A stretch of 64,000 bases of DNA from Tricholoma matsutake (Eukaryota > Basidiomycota > Agaricomycetes > Agaricales > Tricholomataceae): NCBI GenBank assembly GCA_026075535.2, contig AP026539.1, positions 5,022,001 to 5,086,000 on the forward strand, in the 5' to 3' direction. Position numbers and translations under genes: made by a program. The notes under the pieces were generated by a model. The model was given only the letters and a program-made list of their open reading frames with translations, was not told where the DNA came from and ran no database searches. Every line of letters begins with the position of its first letter. Position 1 is the stretch's first letter. Below are positions 13,290-25,655 of this stretch, piece after piece.

Positions 13290-13450
13290 CAAAGTTGAGA
13301 CTGAGGCTTATCACGAGTCAACTAATCACGAGTCAACTAGTCACGAGTCACTGGCGCACCTGTCAAGAAACTGTCGAATGCTATCGTCGACGGAGTGGCG
13401 AGGCTAAAGGCCTTTGTTCGCTGTCGTAGACATCTACAAGAACACCCCAA
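13290..13450. promoter_or_regulatory. Shared divergent promoter with three 15-bp repeats
   Basis: The 161 bp between the SET/MYND start (13289, minus) and the GT61 start (13451, plus) must hold both promoters. It contains TCACGAGTCA at 13311-13320, 13326-13335 and 13341-13350, exactly 15 bp apart. On the other strand the unit reads TGACTCGTGA and includes TGACTC, the core bound by fungal Gcn4/AP-1-like bZIP factors. Regulation by such a factor is inference. Confidence 0.55.
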
Positions 13451-15484
13451 ATGCCTCCAATTCGTCGGGCCCTCACCTTCGCAGTTCTCATTCTTCTCTT
13501 CCTTGTCCTATTGCACCTTCCATCACGCGACGCTCATCTTCAAGCCTTATTTACATCTCAAGGTACAGGAATTCATTGGTCCCCCAAGTCTCAATTGAAC
13601 CCATCCATATCTACATCGACGCGAGTGGAAACCAGCATCCCCGGAGCCGAGCTCGTCACCGGTTTCGCCCTTCTCGACAGGTTGTACCTTAGAAATGGCA
13701 CATTCTTCATCGTCACTGCGACTCAATCTGCGTTCCCGCCGAGAAGAAATTTAATCGCACCTGGGATGGACATGGGTGCAGGTCATGATACGGAGCCTAC
13801 TGATAAGGTACTGATTCACAGTGATCGTGTGCCATTCTAAAAGTATGACTCTGTACTTCAAGGAACTCCGGTTTATCGACCCAGCAGATGCAGAGCAGAC
13901 GCTTGGACCGAATGCTATTCGAATAGATGGGTTTTCTGTGGTTGTTTATGATACAGAGCAGTTTATGCGTGTATGTCATTTCGTGATTTTCTATTCGTTT
14001 GTGCTTACGTTCCTTCTAACGCAACAGCACCTCTACCATTGGTGGGGTGAAATTGTGCTCGGCTCATGGCGTGTATATAGTGCGATATTTCCTACCACGT
14101 CATCCCCTCCCCCCTTACCAGCACGTTTCATCCTTCCGGTACGGGACGCCATAATTTCAAAATCCAGTCAAAAACCCTTACTAGTCTCAGTTCATCCACA
14201 GCAATGAATGGCGCGACACAGCAGGCGTCAACGCCCCGCTCATGAGAGCAGGTTTCCCGTCTACAACTATCGAAAACATCGACTACTGGGAGGACCTTGC
14301 CAAGCTCGACAGGACCGTCGTGTTCGACCGCGCCATCATTGTCAGTCGCGAGACCTCGGGACGACAGTATGTCCTATTACTCTTATTCTTTCCATTTTTA
14401 CTGTCTGAGGCGTCATATTCCCAGCCCGCTTTCCAGCAAATGGTTTAAAATGATCTCGTCAACAATGAGCATCACGCCCGCACCAGAGTTCTTCGAGCCC
14501 CTCCGGCGCACAGTGATAACAAACCTCCTCGGTTATCTCCCCTTACTCAATACACGAGGTGCCGTCTCTGAGGTTGCTCCATCGCATGCTGAAACCGTTG
14601 TTCCGAGCAACGATATACAGTCCGACGTTCCTGTCGTCACGTACATCTCGCGCCAGGGCGGAGCACGGCGATTGAGCGACGCTGATCACGAGGGACTCGT
14701 TCAGTCACTGAGGGACTTGGAGAGTGAGGGCATATGTAGGGTTAATGTTGTGAGGATGGAAACAATGAGTGTGAAAGAACAAGTCGCAGTCGCATCCCGG
14801 AGCACTGTAGGTCATCTGCTCTTATCTTATCTTGGCAAAATGGTCTATCTTTTTTCATGGTCTACAGGTGCTGATTGGCGTTCATGGAAATGGACTGACG
14901 GTAAGCAAGCAATATTAAGTCGCTGTGAATATGGTTATTCAGTTAATATCTCTAGCATGAGATATGGATGCCGCCTTCTTCGCGATCCACCGTCATCGAA
15001 ATCTTCACTCCCAACGGTCAGTCCTCTTTCCTACAAAGCGTATTCATAACTTACGATCAAAACTCCATCGCTTCAGGCTATCTATTTGACTACGAAATCC
15101 TTGCACGGAACCTAGGACACAAAGTATGTTATATTCTTGTCTCTGGGCTCTTCGTCAGCTTAGCATGACTTATGTTATCTACAACAGCATTATGCGGTGT
15201 GGAATGATACACTGATAACATTCCCGAAAGGTACTTATCACGAGGTCCGTTTCTCCCTCTCACCTTCATTTTGATGTAAACCAACTGATGGACGTTCATT
15301 TTCTGTCTCAGGGTGTCGATTACGCGAACAATTTTCACGGCGGTAATTGCTACTAATGTATAAGGATAAGAATTGAAGCTGACTAACATGAACTTGAATA
15401 GTCTCGATACCGGTGCATGGTCCCTCCGTCGTGCGTATTATTCGCAAGCGGGTTGTTGAGGACGGTTTGCTTTGGCGTGGTTAG
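13451..15484 (+). CDS. GT61 family (DUF563) glycosyltransferase
   Basis: Eleven exons join in phase: 13451-13807, 13863-13970, 14028-14138, 14191-14366, 14425-14806, 14868-14900, 14956-15016, 15077-15123, 15188-15244, 15312-15342 and 15402-15484; introns are 52-67 bp and the product is 481 aa. A single hydrophobic segment at residues 9-22 (FAVLILLFLVLLHL) predicts a type II Golgi/ER membrane protein. HLYHWWGEIVLGSWRVYS (from about 156) and the hallmark IGVHGNGLTHEIWMP (about 381-395) place it in the GT61/DUF563 family, which includes EOGT and plant xylan/N-glycan transferases. The donor and acceptor sugars are unknown. Exon 4 begins at 14191, because the alternative acceptor at 14207 breaks the frame. 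No damage was seen. Divergent neighbour: SET/MYND gene. Confidence 0.92.
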
Positions 15485-16650
15485 AGTTGGGGTATGGTTT
15501 GTAGAATGAGGTTAGGCATGTGATATCTATTTTGGGCTTGTGCAATTGCGGACGGTAGTGTAGTAAGAGTAATAGTACGCGGGGCAAACAAGTGTACTTC
15601 ATTCTCCATATGTTAGCAAGATGAGCGCTGACGCGCTGAAGTTGAATATTCCATCATGATCCCATCCATGGAAAATGGACGAGCACTTCGACTTAGGGTC
15701 GTTCACAGTAGACGAAAGTGATTTCAATTTATTGCCAGGAGCACATGGGCCCAAATTCTGATCTAGGGACTACCATGGATGGCCATCATCCGGATGACCA
15801 TCCGTGGATATGATATATGGATGGATGGATATGGATATGGATATTGCATGGGTGATATCCATGGATGAATGGATGGTTACTATTAAATTTAAATAAATGA
15901 GTAATATAGTCTTGGTAAGGAATAACATGGGTACGGGTACGGTAAAATCCATGGTGTTCAGGTCATGGGTTCTGCATGGTTACTATGGTATTAGAATTGC
16001 TGACCCGTTGATTACTGAGACCCTTCACACGGTGTGTTGGCGGTCAACACAACTGTTGCCACACCACTGATGATCGATATTGCCACTAGGGATCTGCATG
16101 CAACCACCACCAGCACCTGACCTTCCCACAATACAAGCCTATGAATAGTGAGGCATCCTGTGTCTGCCTCACTATTCCTAGACTTGATTGCATCAAAACC
16201 CTACCACCAGTTCTCATGCCAATCACCACCCAATCACCGTCTCCCACAGTTGATCAACATGCGCCACAGCCTCGGCTAGTGTTGCACTCATCATCCCCTC
16301 ATGCTATTCCACTCATTCCTGGCCCTTTTTCCTTCGCTTTTTTTTGGTAGGTTTACAAGTCCTTAACAGAGTTGAGACTCATTCTTCAAAACCGGAATCA
16401 TTGAAAAATTCAGTGTGACCATTTTTCCATGTGAAAAGGCAGGCAGATGACGAGGAGGAGGAGGAAGAAGATGATGATGGTGATGACAACAAAGAGGGTG
16501 CGGGGAACAAAGAGGGTGAGGGAGAAGCAGAGGTGGTAGTGTAGGGATCCGGTTGGATCCAACAAAAAAAGAATCTTTTTATTTTGTTTCTGTTTGCAAT
16601 AAAATTTGTTTCTGAGTTCTGACTGAGTGAATGAGTAACATGAATAGGCT
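15485..16650. other. Intergenic, low-complexity; hairpin
   Basis: No gene is visible. 15771-15880 is rich in ATGGATGG/GGATAT words and holds a near-palindrome centred on ATCCGGAT at about 15789. A perfect 12-bp hairpin with a 9-nt loop lies at 16144-16176. 16440-16540 is purine-rich simple sequence just beyond the end of Gypsy element A; no LTR could be identified there. Confidence 0.4.
16144..16176. repeat. Perfect 12-bp inverted repeat, 9-nt loop
   Basis: AATAGTGAGGCA at 16144-16155 is the exact reverse complement of 16165-16176. Function unknown; it could be a transcript hairpin or a transposon end. Confidence 0.6.
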
Positions 16651-19600
16651 TTAAGTGGGTAATACACCGGGTTTCTGCAGGTAGCAGGTGTGAAAGTCCA
16701 TGAGGAGTTCTTGGGCATGGTCAAGTTCTGTCACAGGTAGCCAGGAGGTTTCTTCATTGGTTCCTTGGTAACCTTCCCATCAGACAAGGTAGAGAATCTT
16801 GCAGCGGCGCCGGTTGTCAACCTTGGAGTCGAGGACTTTGGCGATCTCATACTCGAGCTCGTCATTGATAGTGATAGGAGGAGGTGGAGGCTGTGCTCGA
16901 TTTGGAATTGTGTTCAGAAAGTGTTTTTCTAGTTGGGAGACATGGAAAACAGGGTGGATGGCCCGCATGTGGTCCAGAAGCCGCAGGATGACTGAGTGAG
17001 TACCCAGGTGGGCGATGATTTCAAAGGGACCATGGTTCTTTTCAGAAAGTTTCTTGGAGGGATGGGTGGTGCAGATATTTTCTGCAGTGATGTAGGCAGA
17101 ATCACCAATGTTGAAGTCGGGTGTGGGTGCCCAATGTTTGTCTGCAGGGCCTTGATAATGCTCTTGAGCAGCTGCAAGCTGTTTCCAAAGTTCCTGATGA
17201 AGGTTGTCTAAGTCAACAACAAACTTGCGGGCACGCTGTGAGGCTAAGTCACATTTGGGGAAGACAGAAATGTTTGGGTGGTAGCCTTTGTTGGCAAAGA
17301 AAGGGGATACGCCTGTAGAGGCAGAGGGAGCATTGTTGTAGGCAAATTCACCCAAGGGTAAGAGGCGAGACCAGTCGTCCTGCTGATAGTTACAGAAGAT
17401 CCGGAGGTACTGCTCCAGGGTCTGATTAAGTCATTCTGTCTGACCATCACCTTGCAGGTGATAACCAGAAGTTAAGTGGATCTGCATGTCAAGTGCTTTT
17501 CTGAGGGAGCAGAAGAAATGGGAGATGAACTTGGATCCCCGGTTGCAAGTGATGTGCGATGGGACGCCATGCTTGGAGAAGACGTGGAAAATGAACAGGT
17601 TGGCTAATTCTTGCACTGTGATTTCATTGACAGTTGGGATGAAGATGCCTTGTTTGGTGAGGCAGTCAACAATGACCAGGATAGCGGTGTGGCTGTTGGA
17701 GTCGGGTAGTTGCTCAATGAAATCCATGGAGATTGAGTTCCAAGGTTGTTCCAGAACCAGAAGTTGCTTTCGGAACCTGTAGGGCTTGTGTTGAGGTGAT
17801 TTGGATTGCTTGCAAGTGGTACAAGATTTTCAGAACTCCTGGACGAAGGTGTGGAGGTTTGGCCAGACATATTCCTGGTGGACAAGCTGCTGGGTTTTGT
17901 TTTGTCTGAAGTGGCCAGAGAGGATATGATCATGTTTGTACTGAAGGACCTTGAGGTGGAGATCCATGATGTCCAGAACATAAATCCAGTCGAAGTGGCA
18001 GAGAAGACCTGCCTCATCTATGGTCCAGTTGGGGTCGACAGGTGTCGGAAGATGTGTGGATGATAGGGGGTCAAGGAGTAAGGAGGTGCGGATGTCATGG
18101 TGAAGTTTCTCAACATCCATGATTACTGCTTGCCGAAGGATAGGTGTTGCAAGGTAGGTGGCATGAAGGGAAGAGGTGAGTTGTTCCTGTGTGAATACAG
18201 GTTGGAAGTTGGTCAGGTTTATGGAGGCAAAGTCACTATTTCCCCCTTTGCAGTAGATGTCCCAACTTCTTGTGAGCACATCTGGCTTGGCCCCTAATTT
18301 CCCAGGGCAACAGCAGATAATGAGATTGAACTGTGAGAGGTACTCAGACCATCTGGCTTGACGGCAAGTGAGCAATTTAGTAGTGCTGAAGTACTCCAGA
18401 TTTTTGTGGTCCATGACCACATCAATCGTGTTTGCGGAACCCTTGAAATATTGCTGCCAATGCTTGAAGGCTTTGAAGATAGCCAGAAGTTCCTTGTCAT
18501 GTGTATCGTAATTCAGTTCGGCAGGATTAAAGGAGCGGGAATGGAAAGCCACCAGATGAATTTCTCCATCCACAGTGTAAACTGAGAGGATAGCCACTAG
18601 GGCATAGTCAGAAGCGTCAGTTTCCAGAACCATTTGAGAGTCGGGTACCCATTGATTGAGGATGGGAGCATGGGTGAATTCTTGTTCAAGCTTTTCAAAA
18701 GTGTCGTGGCACTTGTTGTTGAAGTCCCAGGGTGTGGATTTCCATGTCAAGCGGGTGAGTGGGATGACAATGTCCAAATAGCCGTTAATGAAGCGGGGGT
18801 AAAAATTGCAAAAGCCTAAGAAGGATTGAATATCCTTAACTTTCCTAGGCTCAGGCCAGTCGAGCACAGTTTTGACTTTATCTTCGGACATCCACAGCCC
18901 ATCTGGTGAAAGGATGAAACCTAGGTATTCCATGGTGTCTTTGTGGAACTCACATTTCTGAGGTGAAGCATAAAGTCCATTCTTCTGGAGTCTCTGAAGA
19001 ACTTCCTTGATGTGAGCTCCATGCTGCGATTTGTTGTCAGAGTAGATCAGGATGTCATCAAGGTAGACGATGACACAGACATCCAGCATGTCGCTGAAGA
19101 TGTCGTTCATAAACCGCTGGAAGGCTGCGGGTGCATTAGTGAGGTCGAATGGAACTACCAACCACTCGAAGGATCCATAGCAGGTGTGGAAAGTAGTTTT
19201 CCATTCGTCACCATCTGCAATGCAGACTAGGTGATAGGCGTGCCTCAAGTCTATCTTGGTGAACAAGCAGGCTTTTCAGGGGGAGTTGAGGAGGTCGGAA
19301 AGAGCAGAAGTGGGTAGCAGTCCTTCTTCATGAGACAGTTGAGGCCTTGGTAGTCAACACAAAGTTGTAGGCTGCTGTCTTTCTTCTTGACAAAGAGAAT
19401 AGGAGCACCGTGCAGGGATTTAGAGGGGCGAATGAAACCTGAGCAGACATTTTTGTCAATGAAGACTGGTAAGGCTTCTAATTCAGAGGGAGAGAGGGAA
19501 TACATGTGACCCAGAGGAGGGGGAGTATTATCCTCTGTCTCTATCTTGAGGTCATGAGGGCAATGTGGAGGAAGGGTGTCTGCCTTAGTCTTATTAAAGA

Positions 19601-22130
19601 CATCAGTGAATTCATGATACTGGGCAGGAATGTCAGATAAATCCGGCAGGTGTGAAGATTGAGCAGAGCGGGTGGATAATCCTTCTGGAGCAAAGGTCAT
19701 CTGGAAAGCTACTGCCCCAGGAAGTTTGCTAGCATGCGTATACGTGGCAGCATTGATGAATGAAATGTTGGGAGGAGAAAACTTAGGTGGAATGGGGGGT
19801 TCTAAAGGTGCGGGTGAACCACGGGTATCTACCAGAAGGTTTGGGGACAAAGGTGACATCTGGGGTGCTGGACCTCTATGATCTGCAGAGCAGAAAGCGA
19901 TTTGGCTTGAAGACTAGTCAATCAACAGATTGTATTGCTTCAGCCAGTGATGACTGAGTACAGCGGAACAGGAAGAGCCTAGTGAGGTTACATAAAATGA
20001 CAGATTGAACATTTCACCGGTAGGAAAGGTGACTGGAAGTTGGATGACTTGAGTTATGGTGGAGTTGCAAGATCCATCAAAGAGCTGTAATTAGGGTGTA
20101 GCATGGGTCACACCGTGGGTAAAATTTAACACACCACACCCACACCTGTCAACACTGCACCCATTCTAACACTGCAACTGCGGTGACAGGTTTAACCCAT
20201 GGTCTGTCATAAAACACTGCAGGTGTGACACCATGTATATACACCGTAGTTTTGACTACATTTTTGCCTCATATTTAGACATTCTACACTGTTCAACATC
20301 CTGCATTTGTATCTTTACTAACTCAACTACACATTGTATACCACAGACAATAAATCTTTGTACAGAGGGACTTATATTTAATTATTTTTGAAAAAAAAAG
20401 ACACCTCCACCACTCAAGAAGAGCAAAGGAGGGATTTGTGTATTTCATAATTCTATACAATACTAAATCATTAAAAAAAACACCGTCTCACTCGCAGTGA
20501 GATGGGGGGCAAGGAGAGGTCCTTCCCCTTCTTCACAGTAGTGCCCCTGCCCCTTGTGGTCCTGGATCATCCTCCCCATCCTTGTCCCGTCCTTTCTCCC
20601 CATTTCCACCCCATGAGCAGTTGCTCATGGCGGTAGTTGGGGGTGCTGCTGTCATGAGCATATGGTCTTGCTACCACCTAACCACCCCACGAGCAGGGGC
20701 TTGTGGCAGTGGTGGGGGTGAGACAGGGGGCGCCTGTCATCATCAATAGTAAAATCATTGCCTAAAATGTTTGGGTTAGTAACAATGAAATGAAATGAGA
20801 AAAGGAACAAAACTCACCTGTGGCCCAAGAGACACCAACATCTTGGGCCTTTTTTTGTTTCACCTCATTGTCATCCCCTTCCTCGTTGCCATCCTCGTTG
20901 CCATTGCTGCCCATGTAGTTGTTGTTCGTCCCCCTCTCCGTCCCTGTCCCCTGGTGTTGTCGTCCCATCTCGTTGCTCCCCATTTCAACCCTGTGAGCAG
21001 TTGCTCATGGTGGTGGTGGTTCATTGGCAACGTCGTTCTCGTCCCTCACGTCCCCATCCTGTTGTCCAGCATTAGACGATGTGGTGGTGGGTACAGGAGT
21101 GGTGGTGGTGGGAGGGAGGTCATCCATTTTGGTTTTCAGTCATGTGGCATTGTGGCATTGCTGTGGGTGGGCATAGGTGGGCGTGGAGGCATCGTCTCAT
21201 TGTTATAACATAGTTAGAACCTACAAAACAAGATGAACATATTAGTTAGTTGAAAAAACAAAAAGAAAACAAAAAAAAACTTTTCCTAGAGTCCAAACGA
21301 TGTCCGTCATCATTTGGGCACAATATGGTGAGATAAGACTTGTAGATAACATAAGAGAAACTCGCCTGGGGCCCAAACAACATGTATTGTCATTTGCACC
21401 TGTGCCTCATCCCGTCCTCATCCTGTCATTGCTCCCTGTTTCCACCCTGAGGGCAGTCGCTCGCAGCAGAAGTTGGGGGTGCTGTGGTGGTGATGGTGAT
21501 GATGGCATGGTGGCCATGGTGGCCATTGTTGTTGTTGTTGTCATGGTAGTCACACCATTGTAAGTTAAAACCTGTAAACAATGCAAATGAAGTTAGTTGA
21601 ATAAAGAAAAATAAGATATGAACAAAGAAAAGCTTACCTGGGGCCCAAACAATGATCAAAGTTGTTTAGGCCCATTTTGTATGCTTCAGGTCACTAGAGT
21701 AGGACCTAACAAAACTGTTAGTTGTGAAATAAGAAAGTTGAAATACTTACAAACAACAATTTTGCCATTGTTTCTCCTGATGATCAATGTCCAGCATCTT
21801 CCACAGCTGATGACCTAAATAACCATTGATACCCATGACACTGCCAAAACAGGTACAGTATGTCACAGGTCTGGCATTTCGGCAACCATACCCATACCCG
21901 TCAAACCTGTGGGCTGTTTACTGTGGGTTTACCCATACCCGTGCTACACCCTAGCTGTAACCCGATCGGTTTAATGGATTTCATGCTGAGTTGGTTATCC
22001 AACATGAAGGAGGAATTGAGGAACCAGTGGGAGGAACCAGAATCAATAAGAGTTCAGACAGGAGCAGATTTGTCAGGAATAATTGAAAGAGTGGTCAGGG
22101 AGTCAGGGTCAGAAAGAGCGGACACATTGA
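16651..22130 (-). pseudogene. pol: pol of Gypsy element A (protease, RT, RNase H, integrase, chromodomain)
   Basis: The protease active site LIDSGSSH lies near 22020-22045, and the domain is then cut by the hAT element at 20092-21953. Reverse transcriptase spans about 19600-18800 with YLDDILIYS near 19040-19065; RNase H (TDASDYAL) follows; the integrase has a His/Cys finger (about 17930-17800) and a core beginning SMDFIEQLP. Breaks are a frameshift near 19296 and TGA at 19276-19278, 17830-17832, 17431-17433 and 16780-16782. The second catalytic Asp of the integrase is Asn (17542-17544, in CNRGSKF). A chromodomain (WEGYQGTNEETSWLP) ends the frame at 16651. Chromodomains usually direct integration to heterochromatin. 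Confidence 0.88.
20092..21953. mobile_element. Non-autonomous hAT element inside the Gypsy A protease
   Basis: The ends are inverted: TAGGGTGTAGCATGGGT at the left and the reverse complement of TAGGGTGTAGCACGGGT at the right. The flanking 8-bp sites are GCTGTAAT (20084-20091) and GCTGTAAC (21954-21961), a target-site duplication with one change. 8-bp duplications and TAGGG ends are typical of hAT. The interior (1.86 kb) has no transposase, only short open frames, GT/GG-rich simple sequence and three related modules (see findings). Excision would rejoin the protease frame. Confidence 0.85.
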
Positions 22131-23501
22131 GACGAACATAGGCAGCCAAATGGGTAAGGTCAATGCAACCCCCAGCCTCAATGGCTGTTTCCTGAGGGTT
22201 GCAGACTATTTTTCTGAGTCCGCAGTGTCGGGAATGACAGCAGAAGCATGGGCTTTTGCGGCCTTGGATTTCAGGCAGTTTCCTGCTATGTACCCTTCCT
22301 CACCACAGTAGAGGCAAAGTTGTTCCCTCATGTGATGTTCTCGTTCCTCCCCAGTAAGCTTGCCATTCTTCCCCAACTTATTGGAGATGGATGGCTTGGG
22401 CTTGTCCCAGGGAGTGTTCTTTGTTGTGGAAGACTGCTGGTTGGAGGTATTACCATGGGCAGAGTTTGAAGAGGATTGGTTGGTAGACAGGAAGGACTTT
22501 TGGAAGTGTCCTTCTGACTAGGGTTAGTGAAGTTACTGGAATTCTTTGTTTCAAAGCAGGATTCATCTTCTTGCATCCAGTAGATGTCGTCACTGTCCTG
22601 TGCTTTCAAGCACAGTTCTGCAAGAGTATCAGGTTTACCACCCCGGAGAACTTCTATGTGAAGTCGGAGCAGGAGACCATGGAAATAGCAGTCACGAAGG
22701 GCTGCTTCATTCCAGTTGACCCTAGAAGCTAATTCCCAGAAGTCAATGTTATATTTTGTGATATGACCACCTTTCTTCATTGCTAAGTCAGAGAGAGCTT
22801 TTTCTGCATCTCTGACTGGGTGGTGCAGGCCGAAGTTGCTTTCCAGCTCAGCAAGGAAAGCTTTGTAGTCCCACATCCAGTGCGTGGAATCTGTCGGGTC
22901 ATTAAGACCAGGCTCAAACCAACTAAGAGCTGATCCCTTAAGATAAGAAAGGATCAATATGATCTTTTTCTCTTCAGAGGAAAATACATGTGGGTGGTCG
23001 CAGAAATGAAGATTACACAAGACTAGAAAGTCTCTAAGTTTCTTTGGGTTGGTACCATCAAAAGTGTTGGGGTCACGAACTTTGATTTTTTCGGTTTTGG
23101 GTGCATTGTTTTGACAAAGGGTGCGGATACTCTCTGAGAGGTTGTAAAGGACATCTATGAACCTATCCCCTGGATCAGGGTTTTCCACCATGGGAGGTTG
23201 ATCATCTGGATCATTGGGATTGGGGTCACCCCCAGGGCCATCAGGTCCGTCCTCTAGACCAGGATCTTCCAACCCAAAGTGTTCAGGCTGGTTGATGCCC
23301 CCAGCATACTCAAGGGGAGTTCTTGATCAAAAACCTTCTGGGTTGGCGGAAGGGTGCAGTGCATGGGTGGACATGAGATTAGCACTGATTGAGGGGGCTC
23401 CTGAGCCAATTTGTTGGAAGATGTTTGAGGGTCTGGAAGATACTCCGAAAGTAGTGGCGGGTCGAGGGTCAGGAAGGGTGGATTGCTGAATTGCAGAGAT
23501 C

Positions 23502-23721
23502 TGTTGTTTGTACACAGAAGATTTAGCCATATTAACTATGCGCCATTCTGTATTCCCCATTCTTCCTTTTTCCCCATATATTCCCTTTACACTACACTTT
23601 GATATCATTGTCTGTTTCCAATAACACGTCGTTGTCCTGTTATTTGGTGATTTGATGTGAGTTCTCCATTGATTCCTCTATTTCTAGTGTTGCCTATCCC
23701 CAACTACGGGGTAGGCTTCCA
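23502..23721 (+). repeat. 5' LTR of Gypsy element B
   Basis: Begins TGT and ends CTTCCA. It lacks 27 bp that follow the first TGT in the 3' LTR (28730-28756); otherwise near-identical. Confidence 0.9.
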
Positions 23722-23796
23722 CTTTTTTTTTAACATTGACAACGCCCGTTTAAACTCCGTTTTCCACATTAATGTTGTCTATCTAGACGACTAAAC

Positions 23797-25655
23797 ATGC
23801 TCAATCCAGAAAACCTGTCTCGCCGCCTTCTGTTAGCACCTCCCTTACCACGCGTAGTAAGGCGAGGAAGACGAACACTACTAGCTCTTACACTGCATGC
23901 ACCGCTAACGCCGCGTCAAAGAATTTACCCATGCCCATTGATTCAATCGATGCGCATACACCTGCCTCTGCCGCCGTTGATTCAATTGATGCACATACAT
24001 CCAGCTCTGCCCCCCCTCTTGTAGAAGAAGCTGCAATTGCCGCTTTGGACACGCATACATTCACACCTCCCTCCTCGCCCCTCACACCTGTATCCACACC
24101 TCCATCCACCCCTGCATTGCCTATCAAATCACTTCGTAAACGAAGCCCTTCCTCCTCCTCCGACAAATACCATGTATTACCTTTGATGACGAACATGTCC
24201 TCGAATGGCATGAACACCGCCATTTTGAGCCTCAACAATGGGAAATGTCCCATGATATCTGCGGGCACGATGACACCCAAACTCCTACATAGGTTCAAGC
24301 ACTATGCACGCAGGTACTTACAGAACAAAGATGGCCTCAATGCCAAGGATTTCATTGACCATATTGTATACTCTTTTGAAGACCCTCTATTCTCTGACTG
24401 GTACCAGTCACAACAAGACCTTCTGTCTCCTCTATCATTCCCAGATTTCATGGCTAGAGTGCATGCACGTTGGTTGCTGAAACGTTGGCAACAAGACCTA
24501 GCACGTAAAGTCCACTCTATGAAACAGAACAAGACCCCATTCTCAGAGTTTGTCGATGCCTTGCGCCGTGACAACCTCCTTCTAAAGAACTCTCAACACC
24601 ACCTATCTCCTCTCCAACTCCAGACACAAATTGAGTCCAACATCTCACAGGAACTCGCTTCCGTGTTTGACCACTGGAAAGACAATCACGAATCTTCTGA
24701 CGATGAGTCAGACAAGGAAAACGAGGATGTCGATGCACCTGAAGACAACGCTGTCACTGTGTTGGCCAAGGCGGGCGCGAGCGCACTCAAAGCTGAAGCT
24801 AAACTACAGTCCTTCATTGATATGCTCACCAAGCTTGATCATAAACTAATTGAAGACCATAGCGCACGAGAGCGTGATGCTGAGGATGCAGTGTGCAGCC
24901 TGAAATGCTCAAGCTCTACAGTAGGATTATCCAACTCCTCTCGCCGTCCCCCACATGCACGATCCCAGCCCACCACTTCTTCCCGTACTCAAACAATGTC
25001 ATCTTTCTCTTCCTTGTCACGTCCTCCTAAACTTATGGACCGTGAAAGGTTGTATCTGGAAACCCACAGCAGATGTAAGAAGTGCTGCGGGTTTTACCTC
25101 CCAGATGGACACCCTTGCGAATTTCCATCCAGAAATGGATACGTCGAATGCACGATGGCTTCCATGAATGATGCAAGGAGGCGTATCAAGCTAGCTCCAC
25201 TGCCTATCCCACGTGACAAACATACATCTTCTGTTGCTTCCGTATCTTCTCATCCCCCTCAACCGACCATGGCTCCTCCACCTCTACCCATGGCTGCAGT
25301 GTTGGGTATGTCTGCTTACCCCGTCGCATCTGTGTGCCCACCCAATGATTCTTCGATATTAAATGGGGGAGACAGTGACTTATCTCATGACTCCAATGAC
25401 TTGGTAAGCATGCACATTCCTTTTTTCATGCCGCACCTCGTGTGGAAATGTGCTGTTGAAAGCCGTGATCCTTCCGCTATCTCTCGCGTTTTTGTTGATG
25501 CATTAATTGATCACGGGTCTGGTCCAGTTTTGATTGATCAAGACCTTGCCTCTCGCTTGCAACTACCATTACGACTACTTCACCAACCATTTCCTGTCTC
25601 TGGCACTTTTATCAATGGCTCAAACACAACCCCTCAGACTTTGCTCACCCACTGA
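23797..25655 (+). pseudogene. gag: gag-protease of Gypsy element B
   Basis: The start ATG at 23797 opens a basic N-terminus (NPENLSRRLL). The frame must shift once near 23900 to enter the long frame ending at 25655. That frame holds a Ser/Pro linker, a capsid-like helical region (SFEDPLFSDWYQSQQDLLSP), an acidic stretch (SSDDESDKENEDVDAPED), a Cys-rich knuckle (CKKCCGFYLPDGHPCEF) and the aspartic protease (VDALIDHGSGPVLID), in which the usual D-S/T-G is D-H-G. A TGA ends it within the protease domain, and the downstream sequence continues in frame. Confidence 0.82.

Noticed and set aside
15771..15880. ATGGATGG-rich stretch as a hAT terminus
   Set aside because: It resembles hAT subterminal repeats, but no matching end or 8-bp duplication could be found.
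16400..16650. 3' LTR of Gypsy element A
   Set aside because: No similarity to the region upstream of the gag start at 29050-29560; only a 15-bp resemblance (near 16546 and 29112) was seen, too little to claim.
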